Source: CAZLIC01 sp964559535
GTDB taxonomy: Bacteria; Pseudomonadota; Alphaproteobacteria; Rhodobacterales; Rhodobacteraceae
DNA: 32,057 nucleotides
Assembly: GCA_964559535.1 (NCBI GenBank)
Contig: CAZLIC010000049.1
Location: 1 to 32,057 of the forward strand
Direction of reading: 5' to 3'
Positions 23,459-30,621 of this stretch are shown in pieces. The notes beneath the pieces are model-generated. The model did no database searches and was not told the origin of the DNA. It worked only from the letters and a program-made list of their open reading frames with translations. Within the stretch, counting starts at the first letter, position 1; each line of letters starts with the position of its first letter. Both the position numbers and the translations under genes were made by a program.

Positions 23459-24316
23459 ATGAAGATTTGCCGTTTCAACAAGACTCGCGTCGGGCTTGTC
23501 GAAGGCGACGAGGTCGTTGATGTGACCGCCGCGCTGGATCTGCTGCCGGAAGTGCGCTACCCGCTGCCGCGGCACGACCCGATGATTGCGCATCTCGACC
23601 GGCTGCTGCCTGCCTTCGCGGAGGCGTCGCGCAGCGGCAAGCGCAGGAAGATCGCCGAGGTCTCCCTCGAGTCTCCCGTGGCGAACCCCGGCAAGCTGGT
23701 GGCGGCGCCGGTCAATTACGTCAAGCACCTCGAGGAAGCGCGCGAGCAGAAGGAACTGCACCAGAACAATGCCGCGCAGATCCGCGTCATCCAAGAGACG
23801 GGCCTTTTCCTCAAGGCCACGAGCAGTCTGATCGGGCCGTGCGACCCTGTTACGCTGCGCTTCCCCGACCGTCGCTCTGACCACGAGATCGAACTCGCGG
23901 TGATCATCGGCCGCCGGGCTGATCGCGTGGCGGCAAAGGACGCGCTTGAACACGTCGCGGGCTACGCGATCGGGCTGGACATGACGGTGCGCGGTGCCGA
24001 GGAGCGCAGCATGCGCAAATCGGTGGATACCTACTCGGTGCTCGGCCCCTGGCTGGTCACGGCCGACGAGATCCCCGATCCGTCCCAGTTGGACTTCGAG
24101 CTTAAGGTTGATGGGGCGACCCGGCAGAAAGCCAATACCCGCGATCTGGTGCTTGGCGTGCCGGAACTGATCGAGATGGCCAGTCGCTTCTACACGCTCG
24201 AAGTCGGCGATGTGATTTTCACCGGAACACCCGAGGGCGTGGGTCAGGTTCTGCCTGGAAACCGGATGCACGCCTGGATCGACCGGATCGGCGCCATGGA
24301 CATTCAGATCAACTGA
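23459..24316 (+). CDS. Fumarylacetoacetate hydrolase-family protein, second copy
   Basis: A 285-residue FAH-fold enzyme with an N-terminal extension of about 70 residues (MKICRFNKTRVGLVEGDEVV) that the 231-residue NagK-like protein lacks. Metal ligands: E143 and E145 in DHEIELAVIIG and D174 in AIGLDMTVRG. The conserved GDVIFTGTPEGVGQV loop is present. Such enzymes hydrolyse or decarboxylate beta-diketo and oxo-diene acids. A fumarylpyruvate hydrolase is already encoded at 13159, so this one may act on another ring-cleavage product, for example the 2-oxoheptadienedioate formed by direct cleavage of salicylate, or replace it under different regulation. It is last in the first plus-strand block and converges with the MarR gene. 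Confidence 0.85.
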   Translation: MKICRFNKTRVGLVEGDEVVDVTAALDLLPEVRYPLPRHDPMIAHLDRLLPAFAEASRSGKRRKIAEVSLESPVANPGKLVAAPVNYVKHLEEAREQKELHQNNAAQIRVIQETGLFLKATSSLIGPCDPVTLRFPDRRSDHEIELAVIIGRRADRVAAKDALEHVAGYAIGLDMTVRGAEERSMRKSVDTYSVLGPWLVTADEIPDPSQLDFELKVDGATRQKANTRDLVLGVPELIEMASRFYTLEVGDVIFTGTPEGVGQVLPGNRMHAWIDRIGAMDIQIN

Positions 24317-24326
24317 TCTCCAGACC

Positions 24327-24353
24327 GGCTGACCGGGAAACCTCCGGTCAGCC
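24327..24353. terminator. Bidirectional terminator-like hairpin between convergent genes
   Basis: GGCTGACCGG and CCGGTCAGCC form a 10-bp stem around a 7-nt loop in the 48-bp gap between the FAH-family gene and the oppositely oriented MarR gene. Its position suits termination of both transcripts, though T-runs are absent. Confidence 0.55.
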
Positions 24354-24364
24354 CCTGACGCCAA

Positions 24365-24889
24365 TCAATCGCTGTCAGGGCCCGGAAATTCGGGAATCGA
24401 CGATCGCGTGAATTTCCCGGATTTCTGGACGTAGCTGGCCAACTGCCCGACGAACCGGTCCTTCTCATCCTTATCCAGTTGATCCAGCAGCAGCGACCGC
24501 AAGCGCTCGACCCGGCCTTCCCCCTTGATGGCCAGTGCCACACCGGCCGGGGTCAGTTCCAGAACCTTCTGGCGGCCATCGGTGTCACTTTTCCGGATCA
24601 GCAGCAGCCCGCGCTTTTCAAGCATCGTGGCTGTCCTGCCGCAGCTTGCCTTGTCCACCACCGCGCTCCGGGCAAGTTCCGTGACCGACAGGCCGGGATA
24701 GTTCCGGGCCGTCGCGATCATGATCCACATCACCGGCGAAAGGTTGAGGCCGGCCATGGCCTCGTCGAAGCAATACAGGAATATCTGGTAGGTTCGCCGA
24801 ATCAGGTGTGCGGGATGTTGGGTCAAGACCTTCTGGCGCTCGCCTGAATCCAGGATTCCGAGTGGGTTCAGCACAGTAAGATCGTTCAT
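24365..24889 (-). CDS. MarR-family transcriptional regulator
   Basis: A 174-residue winged-helix protein. An N-terminal helical dimerisation part (HLIRRTYQIFLYCFDEAM) leads to LSPVMWIMIATARNYPGLSV, TELARSAVVDKASCGRTATM (recognition helix) and the wing KSDTDGRQKVLELTPAG, all standard for MarR. Such proteins usually repress and are released by phenolic or carboxylic ligands. The ATG at 24889 is preferred; an upstream TTG at 24922 has no family support. It is the only regulator gene in the window, placed in the middle of the catabolic cluster and divergent from the ferredoxin/gentisate block. The shared region holds near-copies of the palindrome found between the two main operons, so it may control the entire cluster. 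Confidence 0.9.
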   Translation of the reverse strand: MNDLTVLNPLGILDSGERQKVLTQHPAHLIRRTYQIFLYCFDEAMAGLNLSPVMWIMIATARNYPGLSVTELARSAVVDKASCGRTATMLEKRGLLLIRKSDTDGRQKVLELTPAGVALAIKGEGRVERLRSLLLDQLDKDEKDRFVGQLASYVQKSGKFTRSSIPEFPGPDSD

Positions 24890-24967
24890 CCCGCAGGGCC
24901 CTTTGTCACGTCGGTGGGTCAATCACTGGCACAGCCCGGCGCCGACGATGATGGTCATACCGAATGT

Positions 24968-24977
24968 AAGTATGCTT
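24968..24977. promoter_or_regulatory. Operator candidate AAGTATGCTT
   Basis: Matches the AAGCATGCTT palindrome of the main divergent promoter at 9 of 10 positions. It lies 79 bp upstream of the MarR start, where autorepression would be expected. Confidence 0.42.
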
Positions 24978-25101
24978 GCGAGCGACCGCAAGCGCAATCA
25001 CCGATAGCATGCGATCTTGCCGCAGACTGGTTCCGGAATGGGCCGGGAAAGCCAGGCCGCAATCGGCTTGACGCGCCCCGAGAAGCGCGCTAGGAGATAG
25101 T

Positions 25102-25111
25102 ATGCATGCTT
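25102..25111. promoter_or_regulatory. Operator candidate ATGCATGCTT
   Basis: Matches AAGCATGCTT at 9 of 10 positions, in the segment AGTATGCATGCTTG about 140 bp before the ferredoxin gene and just downstream of a TTGACG hexamer. Confidence 0.4.
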
Positions 25112-25250
25112 GATAAGTTGTCCGTCCCATCTACAGGGCGGAGAACCGCAAAGCAGACGTGGCCTGGACGGGGGGGGGAGCCTCAGCGCCAGGTCTACTG
25201 GTCTTGAGTTGCTTCACGCGAAGCGGCTTCGGTTTGGGGGGGACTTCCTG

Positions 25251-25574
25251 ATGGCTATCAATCTGGTCTTTGTGGACGCGTCCGGCGAGCGGCGCGCGGT
25301 TGCGGCGCCTGAGGGGCGGTCCCTGATGGAGGCGGCGTCCCTGTCCGGCGTTCCGGGCATCGACGCTGATTGTGGCGGGGCATGTGCCTGCGCCACTTGC
25401 CAGGTCTATGTGGATGCCGCCTGGCTGCCCCGTATTCCGCCCATGGGCGATTCGGAGGCGAACATGCTGGAATTTGCCGCCAACCGTCAGGAGAACAGCC
25501 GCCTGGCATGTCAGATCAAGCTGACGCCGGAACTGGATGGTCTGACCGTGACCACTCCGGAATTCCAGTTCTAG
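25251..25574 (+). CDS. Adrenodoxin/putidaredoxin-type [2Fe-2S] ferredoxin
   Basis: A 107-residue protein with the C-x5-C-x2-C...C pattern of P450-type ferredoxins: C41, C47 and C50 in DADCGGACACATC and C87 in SRLACQIK. N-terminal INLVFVDASGERRAVAAPEG is the typical first beta hairpin. It transfers single electrons from an FAD reductase to a P450; the only P450 here is at 22100 and the only reductase at 29356. It begins the second plus-strand block and is separated by 52 bp and a small hairpin from the gentisate dioxygenase gene. ATG 25251 matches the family N-terminus. This pairing with a gentisate enzyme gene is unusual and hints that the P450 supplies gentisate. Confidence 0.9.
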   Translation: MAINLVFVDASGERRAVAAPEGRSLMEAASLSGVPGIDADCGGACACATCQVYVDAAWLPRIPPMGDSEANMLEFAANRQENSRLACQIKLTPELDGLTVTTPEFQF

Positions 25575-25591
25575 GAAAAACGGAATGCATG

Positions 25592-25607
25592 CCCGCCTCG
25601 GGGCGGG
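25592..25607 (+). other. Small intercistronic hairpin between the ferredoxin and gentisate dioxygenase genes
   Basis: CCCGCC-TCGG-GGCGGG, a 6-bp GC stem with a tetraloop, 19 bp before the next ATG and close to its ribosome-binding site (GTGGAGGA). Confidence 0.45.
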
Positions 25608-25626
25608 TCCATAGTGGAGGAACCCA

Positions 25627-26685
25627 ATGACGCTAACCGAGAAACCGGCAGAATCGCCAGAACGGCGGAAATTCTACGACAAGATCGACAATTCTTCTTA
25701 CACCGCACTCTGGACGGTTCTGTCGGACATAATCACCCCGGAACCGCACAGCGCATGTGTGTCCCACCTGTGGCATTTCGACGAGGCGAAGTCCTACCTG
25801 CTGGAAGCCGGCGGCCTCATCACCGCCAAGGAAGCGGAACGGCGCGTTCTCGTGCTGGAAAACCCCGGCCTGCGGGGTCAATCCCGCATCACCACCTCTC
25901 TCTATGCGGGCCTCCAGATCGTCATGCCGGGCGAGGTCGCCCCGGCGCACCGACACAGCCAGTCGGCACTGCGCTTCGTGATGGAGGGCTCGGGTGCCCA
26001 GACCTCGGTCGATGGCGAGCGCACGGTCATGCAGTTCGGTGATTTCGTGATCACTCCCCCCGGCGCATGGCATGACCACGGCAACGAATCCGGCGCGCCG
26101 ATGATCTGGCTGGACGGCCTCGACATCCCGATCGTTTCCGTCTTCGACGCATCGTTCGCCGAGGAGCATCACGAGGACCAGCAGCCGATCACCCGCCAGA
26201 CCGAGGACAGCACCTGGCGTTTCGGCGCAAACATGCTGCCGGTCGATTATGAACGGACGCGGCTTGCCTCGCCGATCTTCAATTATCCGTATGAGCGTTC
26301 GCGCGAGGCGCTGGCTCATCTGGAAAAGCAGGGAGAGATCGATCCCTGCCACGGCATCAAGATGCGCTACATCAATCCCGTGGATGGCGGCTGGGCGATG
26401 CCGACGATCTCGCCCTGTCTTCAGCTTCTGCCGAAGGGGTTCAAGACTCAGCGGTACCGTTCGACCGATGCCACCGTGTTCGTCGTAACCGAAGGCACGG
26501 GGCGCAGCATCATTGCCGGCAAGACCTATGAATGGGGGCCGAAGGACGTGTTTGTGGTGCCAAGCTGGAAGACCGTTACGCATGAGGCCGACGGCGACGC
26601 GGTGCTGTTCTCATACTCTGATCGCGTTTGCCAGGAAAAGCTTGGACTCTGGCGGGAAGACCGCGGCAACGCGATACCGCTCTGA
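25627..26685 (+). CDS. Gentisate 1,2-dioxygenase-type bicupin (possibly salicylate-cleaving)
   Basis: A 352-residue two-cupin protein. The N-terminal cupin has the iron ligands H108 and H110 in PAHRHSQSALRFVMEG and H149 in WHDHGN. The second cupin (residues ~245-340) keeps the fold but lacks an obvious full metal site. It cleaves the ring of gentisate between carboxyl and hydroxyl carbons to maleylpyruvate, feeding the NagL- and NagK-like enzymes of the minus-strand operon. The salicylate 1,2-dioxygenase of Pseudaminobacter and 1-hydroxy-2-naphthoate dioxygenase belong to the same family, and by eye G95 in SLYAGLQ falls where that enzyme has its important Gly106. Function as a gentisate enzyme is favoured by the neighbours, but direct salicylate cleavage is possible. 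Confidence 0.87.
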   Translation: MTLTEKPAESPERRKFYDKIDNSSYTALWTVLSDIITPEPHSACVSHLWHFDEAKSYLLEAGGLITAKEAERRVLVLENPGLRGQSRITTSLYAGLQIVMPGEVAPAHRHSQSALRFVMEGSGAQTSVDGERTVMQFGDFVITPPGAWHDHGNESGAPMIWLDGLDIPIVSVFDASFAEEHHEDQQPITRQTEDSTWRFGANMLPVDYERTRLASPIFNYPYERSREALAHLEKQGEIDPCHGIKMRYINPVDGGWAMPTISPCLQLLPKGFKTQRYRSTDATVFVVTEGTGRSIIAGKTYEWGPKDVFVVPSWKTVTHEADGDAVLFSYSDRVCQEKLGLWREDRGNAIPL

Positions 26686-26702
26686 GAAGCAAGCCTGTCG
26701 CT

Positions 26703-26718
26703 GACTGCGACCGCAGTC
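26703..26718 (+). other. Small intercistronic hairpin after the gentisate dioxygenase gene
   Basis: GACTGC-GACC-GCAGTC, a 6-bp stem with a tetraloop in the 70-bp gap before the hydratase-aldolase gene. Confidence 0.4.
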
Positions 26719-26755
26719 GGTGCAACCTATGCGCCCTTGCAAAGGAAGACCCTTG

Positions 26756-27751
26756 ATGAAACGCGAATTGCTTACTGTGGATGACGTTACCGGTTGTTGG
26801 GCGATCATGCCCACACCGTCGAAGCCAGGTGCCTCCGATCCGAACGCCGTCGATACCGTCGACCTAGACGAAGCCGCGCGCGCTGCGGAGGCATTGGTCG
26901 CGGCGGGCGTCGACGGCATCCTGTCGCTTGGCACACTGGGCGAGGCCGCAACCACGACTTGGGAAGAGAAAGAAGCATTCATGCGCACTCTGGTCGAGAC
27001 GGTGCGCGGCCGTATTCCGGTCTTCGGTGGCACGACCGCCCTTAACACGCGGGACACGATCCGCATGACCCGCGCAGCACGCGAGATCGGTGTCGATGGC
27101 GTCATGCTGGGCCTGCCCATGTGGGTCCAGCCCGATGTGTCGACCGCGGTGCAGTTCTTCCGCGATGTGGCGGCGGCCTGCCCGGATGTGGCGATCTGCG
27201 CCTATGCCAACCCGGAGGCATTCAAGTTCGAGTTTCCCCGTGCTTTCTGGGCGCAGATCTCCGAGATCCCGCAGGTCGTCTCGGCCAAGTACATCAATAC
27301 GGCCGCGCTTTATGCCGACCTGAACCTGACCAAGCGCAGGATACGGCTGATGCCGCTTGACGTTGATTACTATGCCGCCGCACGACTCGACCCCGAGGCG
27401 TGCACGGCATTCTGGACCAGTGGTGCGGTCTGCGGTCCGGCCCCTGCGATTCAACTGCGCGACCTAGTGGCCAAGGCCCGGAAAACCGGCGACTGGACTA
27501 GCGCGAAGGCGCTGACCGACCGGATCGGCATGACCTATCGCACGCTGTTCCCGAACGGCTCGTTCAAGGACTTCTCAGTTTACAACATCGGCATCGAAAA
27601 AGCGCGGATGGATGCGGCCGGCTGGATGAAGGCCGGGCCCTGCCGCGCGCCCTATTCCCTGGTCCCCGAGGCCTATTTGGAAGGCGCGCGCGAATCGGGT
27701 CGGCAATGGGCGAAACTGGCCGCCGAGCTTGCCTCCGAGGGAGCGAAATGA
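26756..27751 (+). CDS. nahE: trans-o-Hydroxybenzylidenepyruvate hydratase-aldolase (NahE-like)
   Basis: A 331-residue class I aldolase of the DapA superfamily. The Schiff-base lysine is K178 in IPQVVSAKYI. Long stretches match NahE: VDTVDLDEAAR, WEEKEAFMRTLVETVRGRIP, TALNTRDTIRMTRA, MLGLPMWVQPD, AICAYANPEAFKFEFPRAFW and YNIGIEKARMDAAGWMKAGP. It splits trans-o-hydroxybenzylidenepyruvate into salicylaldehyde and pyruvate. The homologue PhdJ acts on 2-carboxybenzalpyruvate in phenanthrene breakdown, but the adjacent chromene carboxylate isomerase favours NahE activity. AAAGGAAG precedes the ATG. Its stop overlaps the next gene by 4 bp (ATGA), so both are translated together. Confidence 0.92.
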   Translation: MKRELLTVDDVTGCWAIMPTPSKPGASDPNAVDTVDLDEAARAAEALVAAGVDGILSLGTLGEAATTTWEEKEAFMRTLVETVRGRIPVFGGTTALNTRDTIRMTRAAREIGVDGVMLGLPMWVQPDVSTAVQFFRDVAAACPDVAICAYANPEAFKFEFPRAFWAQISEIPQVVSAKYINTAALYADLNLTKRRIRLMPLDVDYYAAARLDPEACTAFWTSGAVCGPAPAIQLRDLVAKARKTGDWTSAKALTDRIGMTYRTLFPNGSFKDFSVYNIGIEKARMDAAGWMKAGPCRAPYSLVPEAYLEGARESGRQWAKLAAELASEGAK

Positions 27752-28344
27752 CCGCGCGCGCGCTGGACTTCTACTTCGACTTCATGAGCCCCTTCGCCTA
27801 TCTGGCCTTCCAGCAGGTGCCGGGACTCTGCCGGAAATACGGGCTGGAGTTTCGTCCGCATGTGGCGAACCTTCCCCGGCTGAAGCTTCTGGCCGGCAAT
27901 ACCGGGCCGGCCAATGTCACCATTCCGTTGAAACTGAGCTACCTGCGCAAGGATCTGGATCGCTGGGCGGCCATTTATGATGTGCCTCTGGTCTTTCCGA
28001 AGTCGCTGGCGTCCGAGCCGCTGAACAAGGCGTTCCTCTTTGCCGCAGATCACGGCGAGGGCGAGGCCTTCATCAGGGTCGCATGGGCGCGGGTCTGGGG
28101 CGAGGGCGCCGATCCCGCCGATCCGGCGCTTCTGGCCGGGCTTGCCCGGCAGTTCGGCTGGAACCCCGAGACCGTGACGGCCTGGGTGGCCTCGCCCGAA
28201 GCGGCAGACCGCTACGAGGCCGGAACGCAGGCCGCGCATGAAGCCGGCGTCTTCGGGATGCCCACGATGATCGTGGGGGATGAAATGTGGTGGGGCAACG
28301 ATCGCCTTACCTTCATGGAAAAATCGCTTCAGGCGGGGCTTTGA
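27748..28344 (+). CDS. nahD: 2-Hydroxychromene-2-carboxylate isomerase (NahD-like)
   Basis: A 198-residue kappa-class GST/DsbA-fold protein. FYFDFMSPFAYLAF has Ser (S14) in place of the DsbA cysteine, the catalytic glutathione-activating residue of this family. ANLPRLKLLAGNTGPANV and the C-terminal GVFGMPTMIVGDEMWWGNDRL are also characteristic. It interconverts 2-hydroxychromene-2-carboxylate and trans-o-hydroxybenzylidenepyruvate with glutathione, the step before NahE. It overlaps nahE by 4 bp and is followed after 33 bp by the extradiol dioxygenase that makes its substrate, so three consecutive pathway steps are encoded in reverse order. Confidence 0.92.
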   Translation: MTARALDFYFDFMSPFAYLAFQQVPGLCRKYGLEFRPHVANLPRLKLLAGNTGPANVTIPLKLSYLRKDLDRWAAIYDVPLVFPKSLASEPLNKAFLFAADHGEGEAFIRVAWARVWGEGADPADPALLAGLARQFGWNPETVTAWVASPEAADRYEAGTQAAHEAGVFGMPTMIVGDEMWWGNDRLTFMEKSLQAGL

Positions 28345-28377
28345 ACTTAACCAGATCTGTCCGGAGGGAGGAACAGC

Positions 28378-29283
28378 ATGGCTCTTCAGAAACTTTCCCA
28401 CGCGCGGCTGCGCGTCAAGAACCTCGATGAATCGGTGCGCTTTCACACCGAAGTTCTCGGGCTGGAAGAAATCGCCCGGCAGGACGGCGTCGTGTACCTG
28501 ACCTGTGGAACCGACGGCACCTTCGATGTTGCCGTGACCGAGGGCGGGACCGGCGTCATCAGCTTTGCCATCGCGGCGGATGACGAAGACGATCTCAAGC
28601 ACTACAAGAAGCGCGTCACCGATGCCGGCGTGCAGGTGCGCGAGATGACCGCACCCGATCCGGGCGTCGAGAAGATCATCGAATTCGACCTGCCGCCGCA
28701 GAAGCAGAAGATGCAGATCGCCCTGCTGGATTCCAAGGCGCGCAAGCACTACTACAACCCCGCCGCGCGTGTCGCCAACCGGCTGGGCGCGCTGGCACCG
28801 GTCGATCTTGACCATATCACGCTGCGGGTCGGACCCGATGCGACGCAGACGATCGAGTTCCTCACGAAGCACGTCGATTTCCACGCCTCCGACATCGTCG
28901 AGTTTCCCGGCGGCCAGGGGCGTCTTGCCTGCTGGATGCATGTCGGTGACTTCCACCACGACGTGGCAATGTTCGCCGGCGCGCCGCACGAAACGCTGGA
29001 CCACCTCGCCTGGATGATCCCGAACATCGAGTTCATGAAGCTCATGCTCGATCAGGTGGCACGGGGCGGTGTGATGACCGAGGCGGGACCGGGGCGCCAT
29101 GGCGTCGGCTCGAACCTCTATTCCTACTTCTTCACGCCCGACGGCAACCGCTACGAGTTGTCCGGCGAGATGCCGCGCTGCGTCGACCGCAAGGCGCCGC
29201 CCTACATGTGGCGCGCAGATCAGCCCGGCATCTTCAGTTCCTGGGGTGCACCGTTCCCGGAAAGCTTCAAGGTCGGTTCCTGA
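28378..29283 (+). CDS. Type I extradiol dioxygenase (1,2-dihydroxynaphthalene-type)
   Basis: A 301-residue two-domain VOC-fold enzyme. The C-terminal half binds Fe(II) through H146 (VDLDHITLRV), H209 (ETLDHLAWMI) and E260 (DGNRYELSGE). Active-site H194 (GDFHHDVAMF), H241 (GRHGVGSN) and Y250 (YSYFFTPDG) align with catalytic residues of BphC-type enzymes. It cleaves the catecholic diol made by the dihydrodiol dehydrogenase at a meta position. With NahD and NahE homologues just upstream, 1,2-dihydroxynaphthalene or a related polycyclic diol is the likely substrate, though catechol 2,3-dioxygenase-like activity on other diols cannot be excluded. GGAGGGAGG precedes the ATG. Confidence 0.92.
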   Translation: MALQKLSHARLRVKNLDESVRFHTEVLGLEEIARQDGVVYLTCGTDGTFDVAVTEGGTGVISFAIAADDEDDLKHYKKRVTDAGVQVREMTAPDPGVEKIIEFDLPPQKQKMQIALLDSKARKHYYNPAARVANRLGALAPVDLDHITLRVGPDATQTIEFLTKHVDFHASDIVEFPGGQGRLACWMHVGDFHHDVAMFAGAPHETLDHLAWMIPNIEFMKLMLDQVARGGVMTEAGPGRHGVGSNLYSYFFTPDGNRYELSGEMPRCVDRKAPPYMWRADQPGIFSSWGAPFPESFKVGS

Positions 29284-29300
29284 TCCGGGGGGACAGGGAC

Positions 29301-29327
29301 GTCGGCGCGGATGGGGTCCGCGCCGAC
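29301..29327 (+). other. Intercistronic hairpin between the extradiol dioxygenase and reductase genes
   Basis: GTCGGCGCGGA and TCCGCGCCGAC form a perfect 11-bp stem around TGGGG. It is followed by TGATTATCG, not a T-tract, and lies just ahead of the reductase ribosome-binding site. Confidence 0.6.
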
Positions 29328-29355
29328 TGATTATCGTGCGATGGGGAGGATCGAC

Positions 29356-30561
29356 GTGGAGCAGGTGGTAATCATCGGCGGTGGCCAGGCTGCCGCATCG
29401 GCGGCCAGGACGCTGCGGGAAGAGGGATTTGAAGGCGGGGTCACGATCCTGTCGGAAGAAGCGTATTACCCCTACGAGAGACCGCCGCTGTCGAAGGCCG
29501 TGCTTCAGGGGGCCGCAGACGCAAACAGCACCTGCCTTCTCGGTGAGGAGGCCGCACGCAGCCAGAACATCAATGTCCGGCTTGGGCAGCGCGCCGAAGC
29601 CATCGACCGCGACCGGAAGGTGGTGAAGCTCGCCTCCGGCGAGAGCCTGCCATATGACCGGCTGCTGATCACCACCGGCAGCCGGGCCCGCACGCTTGAT
29701 GGAGCATTCGCCGGCAAGAGCAACGTCTTTTGCCTCCGCAGCCTAGACGATGCGGCCGCCCTGAAGGCGGCGATGGTGCCTGGCAAGCATCTCCTGTCGA
29801 TTGGCGCGGGCTGGATCGGCCTGGAAGTTGCCGCCACCGCGCGCAAGATGGGGATGCAGGCCACCGTCGTCGAACTCGCCGACCGTCTCTGTGGCCGCAG
29901 CCTGCCGGCAGATGTCGGCGCCCTGCTGGCCGAGGTGCACAGCGAGCAGGGCACGGTCGTCCATCTGAACACGGAGATCGAAAGCGTCGGCGGTCGCGAC
30001 CGGATCGAGACCGTTACCTTGTCGAATGGCCAGACGCTGCAGGTGGACGTGATCGTTGTCGGGATCGGCGCGATCGCCAATGACGCGCTAGGACGCGACG
30101 CCGGGCTTGAAACTGCCAACGGCATTGTCGTCGACGAATTCCTGCGCACCTCCGACCCGAACATCTTCGCTGCCGGCGATGTGGCGGCGATGCGCATCGG
30201 CGAGGGTCGTCCCGCGCGCATGGAATCCTGGGCCAATGCACAGGACCAGGCCGCTGCGGCGGCGCGGAACATCCTGGGCAAGGAAATGCCCTATGCCGTC
30301 AACACCTGGTTCTGGTCCGACCAGTACGACCTGAACATCCAGATGATCGGTAACATCCAGCCCGAGGGCGGCAGCGTTCTCGTGCGGAATGGCGAGGGGA
30401 AAGCCTTCACGCGCTTTTCCGTGGCCGATGGCCGTCTGGTCGGTGCCATCTGCTTCGGTGCACCGCGCGACATGGCGATCATCCGTCGCCTGATGTCGAA
30501 AGGCTATCTCGTGACGGACGATGCTCTGGCGACGGCGCCCGAACTTCGGAAACTTCTTTAG
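29356..30561 (+). CDS. Ferredoxin reductase, FAD/NAD(P)H (BphA4/putidaredoxin reductase type)
   Basis: A ~401-residue flavoprotein. FAD-binding VVIIGGGQAAASAARTLREE at the N-terminus, NAD-binding LLSIGAGWIGLEVAATARKM in the middle, and IFAAGDVAAM for the flavin ribityl contact, followed by the C-terminal domain, define the BphA4/CamA family. It takes electrons from NADH and reduces ferredoxin. It is the only reductase in the window but there are two different ferredoxins (Rieske at 19135, adrenodoxin-type at 25251), so it may serve both. The GTG at 29356 is chosen because GGGGAGGA ends 5 bp before it; an in-frame ATG at 29341 overlaps that site. Confidence 0.9.
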   Translation: MEQVVIIGGGQAAASAARTLREEGFEGGVTILSEEAYYPYERPPLSKAVLQGAADANSTCLLGEEAARSQNINVRLGQRAEAIDRDRKVVKLASGESLPYDRLLITTGSRARTLDGAFAGKSNVFCLRSLDDAAALKAAMVPGKHLLSIGAGWIGLEVAATARKMGMQATVVELADRLCGRSLPADVGALLAEVHSEQGTVVHLNTEIESVGGRDRIETVTLSNGQTLQVDVIVVGIGAIANDALGRDAGLETANGIVVDEFLRTSDPNIFAAGDVAAMRIGEGRPARMESWANAQDQAAAAARNILGKEMPYAVNTWFWSDQYDLNIQMIGNIQPEGGSVLVRNGEGKAFTRFSVADGRLVGAICFGAPRDMAIIRRLMSKGYLVTDDALATAPELRKLL

Positions 30562-30621
30562 CGCGCAAGACCATCTGACGACGGGAGCGAACAGGAACTT
30601 GACACACCATGGAGGAAACAC

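Larger units (their letters stand above)
24890..25250. promoter_or_regulatory. Divergent regulatory region, MarR gene / ferredoxin-gentisate block
   Basis: About 360 bp with no credible gene. It contains AAGTATGCTT (24968-24977), TAGCATGCGA (25005-25014) and ATGCATGCTT (25102-25111), all variants of the palindrome at 16994. TTGACG at 25068-25073 could be a plus-strand -35, but a convincing -10 at 17 bp is lacking (TAGGAG). A run of ten G precedes the ferredoxin gene (25171-25180). Confidence 0.5.

Noticed and set aside
25171..25180. Run of ten G as a phase-variation tract
   Set aside because: It lies outside any coding frame, about 70 bp before the ferredoxin start, and not in a spacer between convincing promoter hexamers; a sequencing or assembly homopolymer effect is equally likely.
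27673..29100. Open frame of 475 codons on the minus strand
   Set aside because: Runs antisense across the NahD- and NahC-type genes, which both have catalytic motifs and ribosome-binding sites.
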